DNA of 64,000 nucleotides from JAGXRK01 sp963804005 (GCA_963804005.1 CAWDOP010000018.1:62001-126000); one strand, 5' to 3'. Counted from the stretch's first letter, positions 8,592 through 17,849 are shown. A program made the numbers and translations. The notes: generated by a model not told the origin, from the letters alone.

Positions 8592-9863
8592 ATGATATTA
8601 TTTGCTCAAGGTTCAGCAAAAAAAGAACTGACGGAAAAGGAAATTAAAGAAGATCTTTTCAACGCGCTGAACAAACTGGGCGACAAAAAAAAAGTATTAG
8701 CTATTCCTCCTGATTTTACTCGTCTTCATTCTAAAGCTGGTGAACTTACTCGCTATACTTATGAGTATTATAAAGAAAAGCTAACTGATATTCTTCCCGC
8801 GCTTGGTACTCATAATGCCATGACTGAAAATGAAATCTCCACGATGTTTTGTGATATTCCAAAAAGTTTGTTCAGAGTTCATAATTGGATGAAAGACCTG
8901 ATTACACTCGGAGAAGTGCCTTCAGAATTTGTTAAGGAAGTATCAGAAGGAAAAGTAAATTATAATTGGCCTGCGCAGGTAAATAAATTATTGGTTGAAG
9001 GGAAACATGATTTGATTTTATCAATAGGACAGGTTGTCCCGCACGAAGTAGTTGGTATGGCAAATTATAATAAGAATATTTTTATTGGTACGGGTGGCAA
9101 AGAAGGTATAGATAAAAGTCACTTCCTCGGTGCTATCTACGGTATGGAAAGAATGATGGGGCGTGCAGACACACCGGTGAGACGTGTACTGGATTATGCA
9201 TCGGATAATTTTGCGAAACATCTTCCCATTATTTACATATTAACTGTTATTGGTAAAGATGAAAATGGGAAACTAGTTGTGAACGGATTATTTATAGGTG
9301 ATGATTACGAATGTTTCAATATGGCAGCCGAGCTTTCATTGGAAGTTAATTTTGAAATGATTGACCAACCATTGAAGAAAGTTGTGGTATATCTTAATCC
9401 ATCCGAATTTAAATCAGCCTGGCTTGGCAACAAAAGTATTTATCGAACTAGAATGGCAATTGCCGACGGCGGTGAGTTAATAATTCTTGCCCCGGGATTA
9501 AAAGAATTCGGCGAAGATACTGGTATTGATAAACTCATTAGAAAATATGGTTATGTAACAACTCCCGAAGTACTGAAATTTGTAAAAGAGAATGACGACT
9601 TGCGCAATAATCTAAGCGCTGCCGCTCATCTAATTCATGGTTCATCTGAAGGAAGATTTAAAATTACATATTGTCCTGGTCATATCACCAAAGAAGAAAT
9701 TATGAGTGTAAATTTCAATTATGCCGATTTGGAAACAATGATGAAAAAATACAACCCGGAAAAATTGAAAGACGGATTCAACACGATGCCCGACGGAGAG
9801 AAAATTTTTTACATTTCAAATCCTGCACTTGGTTTATGGGCATATAAAGGAAAATTTAGTTAA
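8592..9863 (+). CDS. LarA-family nickel-dependent 2-hydroxyacid epimerase (probable mannonate/gluconate 2-epimerase)
   Basis: Homologue of lactate racemase LarA (423 residues), an enzyme using the nickel-pincer cofactor to invert a 2-hydroxyacid carbon by hydride transfer. Seen here are DFTR at 41-44, GTHNAMTENE with His74, and PHEVVGMANYNK with His151 and Lys161, the same ten-residue spacing as LarA His174/Lys184. The LarA superfamily includes a D-gluconate 2-epimerase that interconverts gluconate and mannonate. Placed between the mannonate-forming SDR and Gnd (20 bp downstream), that activity would close the gap. The cofactor-making LarB, LarC and LarE are not in the window. The exact substrate is inferred. 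Confidence 0.82.
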   Translation: MILFAQGSAKKELTEKEIKEDLFNALNKLGDKKKVLAIPPDFTRLHSKAGELTRYTYEYYKEKLTDILPALGTHNAMTENEISTMFCDIPKSLFRVHNWMKDLITLGEVPSEFVKEVSEGKVNYNWPAQVNKLLVEGKHDLILSIGQVVPHEVVGMANYNKNIFIGTGGKEGIDKSHFLGAIYGMERMMGRADTPVRRVLDYASDNFAKHLPIIYILTVIGKDENGKLVVNGLFIGDDYECFNMAAELSLEVNFEMIDQPLKKVVVYLNPSEFKSAWLGNKSIYRTRMAIADGGELIILAPGLKEFGEDTGIDKLIRKYGYVTTPEVLKFVKENDDLRNNLSAAAHLIHGSSEGRFKITYCPGHITKEEIMSVNFNYADLETMMKKYNPEKLKDGFNTMPDGEKIFYISNPALGLWAYKGKFS

Positions 9864-9883
9864 AAAATAAAAATGGAGAAAAA

Positions 9884-11335
9884 ATGTCTAAAGCAGATAT
9901 CGGATTAGCTGGATTAGCTGTAATGGGGGAAAACCTTGTTTTGAATATGGAAAGTAAAGGATTTACAGTTGCTGTATATAACAGAACGGTAGAAAAGGTT
10001 AACAACTTTGTTAATGGTAGAGGTAAAGGTAAAAATATAATTGGTACTCACTCGATTGAAGAATTGGTAAAATCATTGAAGACACCACGCAAAGTTATGT
10101 TAATGGTTAAAGCTGGAAAACCTGTGGATGATTTCATTGAAATGATTATTCCTTACCTAGAAAAGGGAGACATCATTATCGATGGCGGAAATTCACATTT
10201 CCCAGATACCAACAGAAGGACAATGTATGTTGAGAACAAAGGTTTGTTATATATCGGTACCGGCGTATCCGGTGGAGAAGAAGGAGCCTTGCTTGGACCA
10301 TCAATAATGCCCGGTGGATCTAGCGCTGCATGGCCTCAGGTAAAACCAATTTTTCAGTCCATTGCTGCAAAAGTTGCAGACGGTGCTCCCTGCTGTGATT
10401 GGGTTGGAGAGAATGGTGCTGGTCATTTTGTGAAAATGGTGCATAACGGCATTGAATATGGTGACATGCAGCTTATTTGCGAAGCATATCAGATTATGAA
10501 AGATCTTATAGGCATGAGTCATAGTGAAATGCATAAAGTTTTTAAAGAATGGAATGAAGGAGAATTAGATAGTTATCTCATAGAAATAACCAGAGATATT
10601 CTTGATTTTAAAGATGAAGATGGTCTGCCGCTGGTTGAGAAAATATTGGACACTGCGGGTCAAAAAGGAACTGGGAAATGGACAGTTCTTGCATCTTTAG
10701 ATACAGGGGCTCCTCTTACTTTGATTGGTGAAGCAGTTTACGGAAGAACGCTTTCGGCAATGAAAGACGAGCGAGTTGAAGCTTCGAAAGTTCTATCTGG
10801 ACCAAAACCAAAATTTGAAGGAAACAAAAAAGAGTTTATTGAAGATTTGAGAAAAGCTTTATATGCATCAAAATTAGTTTCCTATGCTCAAGGTTATGTG
10901 CTTATGAGATTAGCTGCAAAGCAATATAAATGGAACTTGAATAATGGTGGAATTGCTCTTATGTGGCGTGGCGGCTGTATTATTCGATCAGTATTTCTCG
11001 GAAAGATTAAAGAGGCATTTGATAAAAATCCAAATCTTAGTAATCTTTTACTTGATCCATTCTTTAAAGAAAAAATTGAATCATCTCAACAAGCCTGGAG
11101 AAATGTTGTTTCCACCGTAGTACTTAACGGAATATGGATTCCTGCATTCTCAACTGCTCTGAATTACTTCGATGGATTTCGAAATGGACGTTTACCCGCA
11201 AATCTCCTTCAAGCACAAAGAGATTACTTTGGTGCACATACTTATGAAAGAGTAGATAAGCCTAGAGGAGTATTTTTTCACACCAATTGGACTGGGCGAG
11301 GTGGAGAAACTTCATCTTCAACGTATTCATTATAA
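9884..11335 (+). CDS. gnd: 6-phosphogluconate dehydrogenase, decarboxylating
   Basis: Oxidises 6-phosphogluconate to ribulose-5-phosphate and CO2 in the cytoplasm. The nucleotide motif GLAGLAVMGENLVLNM is at the N-terminus, DGGNSHFPDT and GVSGGEEGALLGPSIMPGG follow, and the catalytic KMVHNGIEYGDMQ lies near residue 185. The 483-residue length is the usual long Gnd form. ATGGAGAAAAA gives a ribosome site. It is the last gene of the sugar-acid cluster, followed by a strong bidirectional terminator. Its place here, without zwf or a lactonase, fits direct entry of gluconate-derived 6-phosphogluconate; a transketolase that could take the product is at 28.1-30.2 kb. Confidence 0.96.
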   Translation: MSKADIGLAGLAVMGENLVLNMESKGFTVAVYNRTVEKVNNFVNGRGKGKNIIGTHSIEELVKSLKTPRKVMLMVKAGKPVDDFIEMIIPYLEKGDIIIDGGNSHFPDTNRRTMYVENKGLLYIGTGVSGGEEGALLGPSIMPGGSSAAWPQVKPIFQSIAAKVADGAPCCDWVGENGAGHFVKMVHNGIEYGDMQLICEAYQIMKDLIGMSHSEMHKVFKEWNEGELDSYLIEITRDILDFKDEDGLPLVEKILDTAGQKGTGKWTVLASLDTGAPLTLIGEAVYGRTLSAMKDERVEASKVLSGPKPKFEGNKKEFIEDLRKALYASKLVSYAQGYVLMRLAAKQYKWNLNNGGIALMWRGGCIIRSVFLGKIKEAFDKNPNLSNLLLDPFFKEKIESSQQAWRNVVSTVVLNGIWIPAFSTALNYFDGFRNGRLPANLLQAQRDYFGAHTYERVDKPRGVFFHTNWTGRGGETSSSTYSL

Positions 11336-11436
11336 TTCGGAGTAAGACTCTGTGAGCGCAATATTTATTTTAAATTTTAGAAAAGTATGCGAATCTTAAT
11401 TAATCAATTTATTTACCTATTGTATAAAAAACATAC

Positions 11437-11483
11437 AAAAAAGCCTCAAAAACGCGTATACAAAACGTAATTGAGGCTTTTTT
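11437..11483. terminator. Bidirectional rho-independent terminator
   Basis: The inverted repeat AAAAGCCTCAA / TTGAGGCTTTTTT is flanked by A-runs on the left and T-runs on the right, so it can stop both gnd transcription from the left and tRNA-Ser transcription from the right. Confidence 0.85.
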
Positions 11484-11490
11484 ATAGATG

Positions 11491-11577
11491 CGGAGAGTCA
11501 GGGATTCGAACCCCGGAAGGACTTGCATCCTTAACGGTTTTCAAGACCGCCGCATTCAACCACTCTGCCAACTCTCC
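11491..11577 (-). tRNA. tRNA-Ser (anticodon TGA)
   Basis: The minus strand folds as an 87-nt class II tRNA. The acceptor stem is GGAGAGT / ACTCTCC, the D-arm contains AGAGTGG, the anticodon loop CTTGAAA holds TGA, a long variable arm is present, and the T-arm carries GGTTCGAATCC. The discriminator is G and CCA is not encoded. The long variable arm and the anticodon identify serine. Confidence 0.95.
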
Positions 11578-11695
11578 GATTGCTAGTTATCCTTTAACCC
11601 TCTCTTTTTGAGCCACAAATATATAGATAGTGTCTGTTTCTACAAAGAGTTTTTTCTATCTTGCAAATGAACATTATTATTCTTTCAGACACATT

Positions 11696-12451
11696 ATGAA
11701 TAAAGAATTCTCGGATTTTTCCTTTCATCTTGCAGAATTAAGCGGAAAAATTATCAAACAGTATTTTAGAACAGGCGTTAAGATTGATTTAAAACCGGAT
11801 ATGTCACCAGTTACTATTGCTGATAGAAAATCAGAGGAAGTAATGAGAGAGGAAATTCAAAAACAATTTCCTGACCACGGAATAATTGGTGAGGAGTTCG
11901 GAAATTACAATGCAGACAAGGAATATGTTTGGGGTCTCGATCCAATTGACGGCACGAAAAGTTTTATGTGCGGCGCACTCTCTTTCGGCACATTGATAGC
12001 CTTGTTAAAAAACGGCAAACCAATTCTCGGTGTTATCAATCAACCAATAATTAATGAAATGCTCATCGGTGATAATATTGAAGCAAGATTAAATGGAATA
12101 AAAGTAAATGTTAGAAATTGTGATAATGTTTCGAAAGCAGTTCTTCTTACAACAGATCATTTTAACATTGGTAAATATCAGAATCAGCAGAAGTTTGATG
12201 AGCTTGCAAAGAAAGTTAAAACTTATCGCAATTGGGGTGATTGTTACGGTTATTATCTCCTTGTTACCGGTTATGCTGATATAATGATTGATCCCATTAT
12301 GTCTGTGTGGGATTCAATGGCACTTATTCCTATTATTAAAGGGGCGGGAGGAGTTATTACTGATTATCAAGGGAATGATCCTGTAAAAGGGAATAGCATT
12401 GTGGCTGCTTCTCCTCAAATTCATCCGGATGTAATAAAGGCACTAAACTAA
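11696..12451 (+). CDS. Inositol-monophosphatase-family phosphatase, probably histidinol-phosphatase HisN
   Basis: A Mg-dependent, lithium-sensitive-type phosphatase of 251 residues. Metal-binding motifs appear in order: GEEFG, DPIDGTKSF, and WDSMALIPIIKGAGG. The segment WGDCYGYYLLVTGYADIMID is typical of the HisN branch, which dephosphorylates histidinol phosphate. The frame is open back to a GTG at 11630 inside the region next to the tRNA, but the ATG at 11696 begins the conserved fold, so it is preferred; no clear ribosome site is present. It is separated from gnd by the terminator and the tRNA, so it is a separate unit. Action on inositol phosphates, attractive beside the phytase, is possible but less likely. 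Confidence 0.82.
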   Translation: MNKEFSDFSFHLAELSGKIIKQYFRTGVKIDLKPDMSPVTIADRKSEEVMREEIQKQFPDHGIIGEEFGNYNADKEYVWGLDPIDGTKSFMCGALSFGTLIALLKNGKPILGVINQPIINEMLIGDNIEARLNGIKVNVRNCDNVSKAVLLTTDHFNIGKYQNQQKFDELAKKVKTYRNWGDCYGYYLLVTGYADIMIDPIMSVWDSMALIPIIKGAGGVITDYQGNDPVKGNSIVAASPQIHPDVIKALN

Positions 12452-12462
12452 ATTCTTAAAAT

Positions 12463-12488
12463 AAAAAACCCCGACCAATAGGGTCAGG
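12463..12488 (-). terminator. Terminator of the minus-strand motor-like operon
   Basis: On the minus strand CCTGACC pairs with GGTCGGG (one wobble) and is followed by TTTTTTATTTT, about 30 bases after the stop codon of the outer-membrane gene. Confidence 0.75.
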
Positions 12489-12517
12489 ACTTTAATCAAA
12501 TTTATTGAATTAAAAAA

Positions 12518-13687
12518 TTAGAATGAAGTTCCGAGTTTAAATCTCATATTCACAAAGATCTTTGTAAATCCAAATGATCCGGAATCAAGGGTTGATAAAC
12601 TTGCAGATGGACCAATTGAAAAAGCACTGAATCCCCATCCTTCCATAATCTTCTGGACAAGCAAAGTAATATTATACTGCGGTTCTCTGTATTTGCTGCG
12701 GGGCATTCCATCAAAACCAAAATCAAAGGTGCTACCCGCTAATGACATTTCACGGAATGCAAATCCGAAATGCCATTCATCTAAATATTGTGCAACATAT
12801 ACTTTGCCTCTTGTTGAACCGAGGATAGAAACAGGATATCTAAATTCCCAATTGATGAATGATTGACTATCCTCTATTATTCTTGCCTGATACTTAATGG
12901 TGCTGTCAAGATTAAAAACTATGTTCCCTTCGCTTTCAAGCAAATAGTTTGTTCTTTTTGCATCTTCAATTTTTGAAGTAGCTTTAATATATCCGAATTC
13001 AAAAAAGTTTCCGAAAGGAATTGTATAATTAATCTGATAGCCACTGCTTACAATTATATTGTTATGATTCTGATCACCCATTACTTCAATCATTGCATCT
13101 ATATGACTGAAAATACCCATCCTTACTCCGAGAATATGAAAATTAACTTCCATGAAGTTTGTCTCTAAGGATCCGGAATAAGGAGTTCCAAGACCTAGCG
13201 AAATACCAACATCCTGCTTTAACGATAAACCTAGTCTTTCACCGCCTTGCAACTGAAAAAAAGGATTTATAAACCCGAGGGTTGGTGAAATTTGAGTTTT
13301 AGTCGGTGTTGCAAGAACCTTTCCAAATCTTATTTTTTCAACAACTCTTGTAAAGACGCTGGCGAAGTGTACATCTTCCATTAAATTAATTTTGAACGGA
13401 TATGTTATTATCCTGGCTCTTATCTCCTGTGGAAGTGCAAGAAAAGGATAGAGAGCACTTTTTATTGCAATTGTTTGATTGTTAGGATCCCTTAAATCAA
13501 CTATAATTTCTGCTTTCGGATCAGGAGGGTCGATAAACAGAAGTTCCTGGATTTGAATGAACAAACTGTCATCCAGCGGCTCCATCTGATAATAAACAAT
13601 CTGTTCTTCTTCCTGTGCAAATGTTGAAACAGGCAATATAAATACCATTAACAGAATTATCAGATAAAAAATATGTGAGCGTTTCAT
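12518..13687 (-). CDS. Outer-membrane protein of unknown function, third gene of GldLM-like operon
   Basis: A protein of 389 residues with a signal peptide (MKRSHIFYLIILLMVF to FAQ) and, from about residue 120 on, alternating strands ending in MRFKLGTSF, as expected of a beta-barrel. The first 100 mature residues are acidic and not barrel-like, and may form a periplasmic domain. A longer frame opens 19 codons upstream, but the ATG at 13687 has AGGAAA before it and starts the signal peptide. It follows the GldM-like gene by 19 bp. The family is not recognised. Co-occurrence with the two inner-membrane genes suggests an envelope-spanning partner. Confidence 0.7.
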   Translation of the reverse strand: MKRSHIFYLIILLMVFILPVSTFAQEEEQIVYYQMEPLDDSLFIQIQELLFIDPPDPKAEIIVDLRDPNNQTIAIKSALYPFLALPQEIRARIITYPFKINLMEDVHFASVFTRVVEKIRFGKVLATPTKTQISPTLGFINPFFQLQGGERLGLSLKQDVGISLGLGTPYSGSLETNFMEVNFHILGVRMGIFSHIDAMIEVMGDQNHNNIIVSSGYQINYTIPFGNFFEFGYIKATSKIEDAKRTNYLLESEGNIVFNLDSTIKYQARIIEDSQSFINWEFRYPVSILGSTRGKVYVAQYLDEWHFGFAFREMSLAGSTFDFGFDGMPRSKYREPQYNITLLVQKIMEGWGFSAFSIGPSASLSTLDSGSFGFTKIFVNMRFKLGTSF

Positions 13688-13706
13688 TTTAATTTTCCTG
13701 ACATAG

Positions 13707-14648
13707 TTAGTTTGAAAAATCGGTAAAGAAAAAGGAATCTCCAACCTGCACTCTATCTTTACTTATTTCATCAACTGCTGTGAAGAAGAAGTTTACTTTA
13801 TATCTCCCATCGGGCTCACGAAGGTTGCCAAATTTATCCAGCCAGTCATCGTATGCTCTTTCTGTTGTAGCAATTTTGGGAGAAACATTATAAACAAGAT
13901 TATTATTGCTGTCTCTCTGAGGACCTGTAACAGAAATTGGCCCGGTGTAAGTAACTTTTAGCTGGTCGGGTCTGGAATCAATAATAGTAACTTTGAACAC
14001 AGTAATTCTCTGAAGCTCCCTAACATATATTTTAGAGGCATTCATTTTGGTTGTTACGCGATCAATTTTAATTTCAGGCGGTTTATTTGGTAAAACTTTT
14101 ATGCGTTCTTCTTGCGATCCAAATCTTATAATTACTTCTTCCTGATCTAGAAGATCAAAACGTTTTTCCTGTCCGGGAGGGACAACTGTAATAGTCTGTC
14201 TGTTCCTTGGATCAATAAAATTCGCCGGAACGCTTCCGGTGTTAATTGCGGTATTCCATGTGTATTGAATAAATGTCTGCTTCGCCGAAATCGGAGATTG
14301 CATTATAATCTGTTCTTCAAGTTTTTCGGGATCTTCGGGTGGGGGCATTTCTTCAACAATTTTGTTAAGATCTTGTACTTTCTTGTTGAGCTCGGCAAGT
14401 TTTCTTTTTAATTCTTCATTCTCAACAGGAAGATTAGGGTCGATCTCTATACTGAAGTCTATTCCCAAAGCATAAATTGAGTCCAATAAAGTCATCAAAG
14501 AATCTTTCACACTTTTCTGAACAGTTTCTTCTTCCAGAGCAACTCTTCTCAGATCAAGATCGGCACCCTTTAAGGCCAGCACCGTAATAACAAATATGTA
14601 CAGCACCTGATAAATAACAAACTTACTATCTCTGTTTTTATTGATCAT
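13707..14648 (-). CDS. GldM-like periplasmic protein with one N-terminal membrane helix
   Basis: A 313-residue protein with a single membrane helix at about 10-28 (VIYQVLYIFVITVLAL). Its pattern and position resemble the N-terminus of GldM (MYLVFIAMLAM), the periplasm-spanning rotor of the type IX secretion and gliding motor. A coiled coil follows (about 70-100), then a proline-rich linker (EEMPPPEDPE), then beta-rich domains. It is downstream of a four-helix ExbB/MotA-like gene by 12 bp, the same order as gldL-gldM. Overall similarity looks distant and length is shorter than classical GldM (about 500), so this is a tentative call based on architecture. Confidence 0.45.
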   Translation of the reverse strand: MINKNRDSKFVIYQVLYIFVITVLALKGADLDLRRVALEEETVQKSVKDSLMTLLDSIYALGIDFSIEIDPNLPVENEELKRKLAELNKKVQDLNKIVEEMPPPEDPEKLEEQIIMQSPISAKQTFIQYTWNTAINTGSVPANFIDPRNRQTITVVPPGQEKRFDLLDQEEVIIRFGSQEERIKVLPNKPPEIKIDRVTTKMNASKIYVRELQRITVFKVTIIDSRPDQLKVTYTGPISVTGPQRDSNNNLVYNVSPKIATTERAYDDWLDKFGNLREPDGRYKVNFFFTAVDEISKDRVQVGDSFFFTDFSN

Positions 14649-14660
14649 TTTATAAAATCT

Positions 14661-15644
14661 TTATTTTTTAACGACAATTGCTTCAAGCGATTTTAGTCCG
14701 GATAATGTTTTATCATCACCGAGAGAATTTGCCGCCTGGTTAAGAGAATTAGCAAGAGCATTAAGTAGCTGAATTTTTTCTGCACTCACACTGTCAAGTT
14801 GATTAACTTTTTCTGCAAGAACACTTATTGATGAAAAGTTCTTGTGCATAATTTCACTTAACCGTGCCGATTGTTCTAAAAGCGCCTTGAATTTTTCCAT
14901 ATCCTGCAGACTCATTTCTGTTCCGGCTCCTGCACCTCCAGCACCCTGACTCAATTGCTTCATAAGGTTTTTAGAGTTTTCAATCTGGATTCTTGAGAAG
15001 TATTTATCCCTTATGTCTCTTACGTGGTTGACAACGCTCTGAAATTCTAATCCGAGCTGATCAAGCACGGGTTCAAATAATTTTCCAAGAGCAAGAACAA
15101 TTAATGCCTTTACTTCAAACGGCACTGACAATCCTAAAAAGATTTCTTCACCAAGCTTAATACTGATAAGAAGAATTGCCGCACCGATTAATGGTAATGC
15201 CGTTGCAATACTGTCTATAACGCTTGTATAAGAATTAATTATTCTGTCAATCGTAGCGCTTGCAGGTGTTCTGATAATTTCCAGTTTAAGTTTTGAGTAA
15301 GCCCGATATGCAAGAAAAACGAAAATTCCGTAGGTAACTAATGGCAACCACCAGAAACGATAAGGTTCAAAATCACCCGTGACCGGTTCCCATCCCGGGA
15401 ATAATGTTTTAGCAAGGTCGGTTGTTACATTTCCAAGAATCGGAACTGATGAAAGATCAAGAAAGAATGAAAATACTAATGCCACAAGTGATATTATTCC
15501 TGCTTTGGCTACAACAGTAAAATGTATCTTCCTTACTGCCGAACGTGTATATTCTTCAAGCTCTCTTTCCAGCTCGTTGTTCGTTATATCCTTTGTTGAC
15601 AGTATTTCGTTGACTGGTTCTGTTCTTTTTGTTCTACCGATCAT
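14661..15644 (-). CDS. ExbB/MotA/GldL-like four-helix membrane protein
   Basis: A 327-residue inner-membrane protein with about four helices (residues ~45-70, 95-117, 142-168, 172-195). The third helix, IATALPLIGAAILLI, and fourth, KALIVLALGKLFEPV, resemble the ion-channel helices of ExbB/TolQ/MotA (APLLGLLGT and ALGLFAAIP patterns). The C-terminal third is cytoplasmic and helical, recalling GldL, which has two helices plus a long cytoplasmic tail. An AAAGGAT site precedes the ATG. It is first in a three-gene operon with a single-helix GldM-like protein and a barrel protein. It is probably the proton-driven stator of an envelope motor; the exact family is unsettled. Confidence 0.5.
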   Translation of the reverse strand: MIGRTKRTEPVNEILSTKDITNNELERELEEYTRSAVRKIHFTVVAKAGIISLVALVFSFFLDLSSVPILGNVTTDLAKTLFPGWEPVTGDFEPYRFWWLPLVTYGIFVFLAYRAYSKLKLEIIRTPASATIDRIINSYTSVIDSIATALPLIGAAILLISIKLGEEIFLGLSVPFEVKALIVLALGKLFEPVLDQLGLEFQSVVNHVRDIRDKYFSRIQIENSKNLMKQLSQGAGGAGAGTEMSLQDMEKFKALLEQSARLSEIMHKNFSSISVLAEKVNQLDSVSAEKIQLLNALANSLNQAANSLGDDKTLSGLKSLEAIVVKK

Positions 15645-16070
15645 TATAATTTATCCTTTAATAAAGTTCTTATTAAATAAAATCCTTTCTTATTAGATGG
15701 GAGAAGAGGTCAAAAAAGGACAAAGAGATGAATGGATTTTTCAATTATCATACCACCACTCCTTTGGTTAATTTATTTAACTCTCAATTTTAATCAAATA
15801 ATTAACAATAATACAAAAATTTAGCATTTATTATTTAATAATGAATTAATTATCTGTCTTTAGAAGGATTTAATAATTATATGTTACAAAAAATAACAAA
15901 TCTTAATGTCTGGTTAAAACTAATTAATTACTATTTATTAATGAATGGTTAAATATGTTCCACGTGTAGGTAAATATTACATTTATTGAAAAATTATTAA
16001 ACACATTTTATACAGAGTATTTTCATTAAATTAGCAAGAAGAATTTTTAGTGTTATAATATTTTGGTTAA
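15645..16070. other. Divergent AT-rich intergenic region
   Basis: About 430 bp of very AT-rich DNA between two divergently transcribed genes; promoters for both must lie here. No open frame, RNA gene or convincing operator is seen. A CACGTG palindrome occurs near 15960, without further support. Confidence 0.5.
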
Positions 16071-17540
16071 ATGAAAAATTTAAGAATATATGAAGTAAAT
16101 GCACGTGTTTGGATAAAACAATTTGGGGAAGATACGAAGCTATCCGCAATACCCGACGATTTTATAAATGCTTTACAACGATGGGGAATGGATGCATTAT
16201 GGCTCATGGGCATTTGGAAAAATAATCCTGAAGCCATTCAGAAATATTGTTTTGAACCGTCACTTGTTTCAGCATATAACAAAAGTCTACCAGACTGGCA
16301 AACAAAAGATGTAATCGGATCTCCATACTCCATCGATAAGTATGAAGTTAATCCTAATCTTGGCAATAAAGACGATCTTCTTGGATTAAAGAAAAAGTTA
16401 AATGATGCCGGCATTAAACTAATACTGGATTTTGTTCCAAATCATTTTAGCTCTTATTCGGAACTTCTTGAAACAAATCCAGAAATCTTTCTTCCTGCGG
16501 ATCAAGCATTATTTAAAAGTGACAATTACACGTTTTTTCAATCGCCCTTTGATAAGCAGAAATACTTTACTCACGGACGAGATCCGCTTTTCCCACCGTG
16601 GAAAGATACAGTACAGATAAATTATTTCAGTAAAGATGCGCGGAAATATCTTATTCAAACACTTGAGGAAATTATTGAAGTCTGCGATGGTGTTCGTTGC
16701 GATATGGCAATGCTGCCGTTAAACAATGTGTTTTATAATACCTGGATAGGTGTTTTGAAAAAATACGGTATCGAAAAACCATCTGAAGAATTCTGGAAAG
16801 AAGCAATATCCTTTATAAAGAATAAGCATAAGGAATTTATATTCATCGCAGAAGCTTACTGGGATCTTGAATGGGAGCTGCAGAAATTAGGATTTGATTT
16901 TACATATGATAAAAGACTAACCGACAGACTTGGCACAGCTGAGGTAAGAACAATTAAAGATCATTTGAAAGCTGATGAAGAGTTTCAGTTAAAGTCTGTT
17001 CGTTTTCTTGAAAATCATGATGAAGAAAGAGCAGCTGCTAATTTTGGAAAAGATCGTTCTCTTTCTGCCGCTACTATAATAAGTACAATTCCCGGAATGA
17101 TCCTTTATTATGATGGACAATTTGAAGGCAAAAAAATAAAATTGCCGGTTCAGCTCGGCAGATTTCCATTAGAAAAATTGGACAAAAGAATTAATGTTTA
17201 TTATGAAAAACTTTTACAAATAACAAAACAAGAAATATTCCGAAAAGGAAATTGGCAAATGCTTGATTGTATTCCTGTATCTCCTAATGATTTCAGCAAT
17301 GAAAATTTGTTTGTCTGGGAATGGAATTACAATCAAAAAAAAATTGTTATTATAAACTATTCCGAAAATTCTGCAAGGTGTAGAGTTAAACTTGATATTG
17401 CTTCGGATAAAAACACAATTGACCTTTATGACGAATTGAATAATGTTACTTACAACAGACAAATTTCGGAAATGAGAGAAAGCGGGCTTTATATTGAATT
17501 GAAAGCATATAAAAGTCATATTTTTTCAATTAGCAGTTAG
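16071..17540 (+). CDS. GH13-family alpha-amylase-like glycoside hydrolase
   Basis: A 489-residue TIM-barrel enzyme acting on alpha-glucosidic bonds. Conserved regions are DFVPNH (region I), GVRCDMAML with nucleophile Asp211, FIAEAYWD with acid/base Glu261 and LENHDEERA with Asp317. There is no signal peptide, so it is cytoplasmic. A beta-sandwich C-domain occupies about 400-489. The subfamily cannot be fixed: a role in glycogen or trehalose metabolism or in sucrose or malto-oligosaccharide hydrolysis is possible. The gene is alone on its strand, with 87 bp to the next small gene. Confidence 0.85.
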   Translation: MKNLRIYEVNARVWIKQFGEDTKLSAIPDDFINALQRWGMDALWLMGIWKNNPEAIQKYCFEPSLVSAYNKSLPDWQTKDVIGSPYSIDKYEVNPNLGNKDDLLGLKKKLNDAGIKLILDFVPNHFSSYSELLETNPEIFLPADQALFKSDNYTFFQSPFDKQKYFTHGRDPLFPPWKDTVQINYFSKDARKYLIQTLEEIIEVCDGVRCDMAMLPLNNVFYNTWIGVLKKYGIEKPSEEFWKEAISFIKNKHKEFIFIAEAYWDLEWELQKLGFDFTYDKRLTDRLGTAEVRTIKDHLKADEEFQLKSVRFLENHDEERAAANFGKDRSLSAATIISTIPGMILYYDGQFEGKKIKLPVQLGRFPLEKLDKRINVYYEKLLQITKQEIFRKGNWQMLDCIPVSPNDFSNENLFVWEWNYNQKKIVIINYSENSARCRVKLDIASDKNTIDLYDELNNVTYNRQISEMRESGLYIELKAYKSHIFSISS

Positions 17541-17627
17541 GATTTTTTAAGGACTTCTTTTTATTCAGGCTAGTTATTTATCTTTGCGCACCTTTTTTAT
17601 AAATAAAACATCTTATAACGAGTAGAT

Positions 17628-17849
17628 ATGTCAAAAAAATCTTCGGTACAAAAAGAAAGAAAAATTGGCAAACAGCAACAGCTGCCGAAAAAACACCTGG
17701 TCGATCCAAAACATAAAAATACTTTCTGGACGATAGTGATTCTTATTGTACTAACGGTCTTTTTCATTATTAATAACACGAGAGATGAACCTGAAGAAGG
17801 TCCATATCCGCCAAACTATGTTCCCCAAAATTCTCTGCAAGGTGAATAG
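17628..17849 (+). CDS. Small single-helix membrane protein
   Basis: A 73-residue protein with a lysine-rich cytoplasmic N-terminus (SVQKERKIGKQQQLPKK), one membrane helix at about 35-50 (FWTIVILIVLTVFFII) and an acidic, proline-rich outer tail. No family is recognised. It ends 21 bp before the TlpA gene, so it is probably co-transcribed with it and may sit beside that thioredoxin in the membrane. Confidence 0.6.
   Translation: MSKKSSVQKERKIGKQQQLPKKHLVDPKHKNTFWTIVILIVLTVFFIINNTRDEPEEGPYPPNYVPQNSLQGE

Noticed and set aside
11696..12451. Inositol monophosphatase completing a phytate pathway with the phytase
   Set aside because: The motifs fit HisN better, and the gene is cut off from the cluster by a terminator and a tRNA; kept only as a weak alternative.
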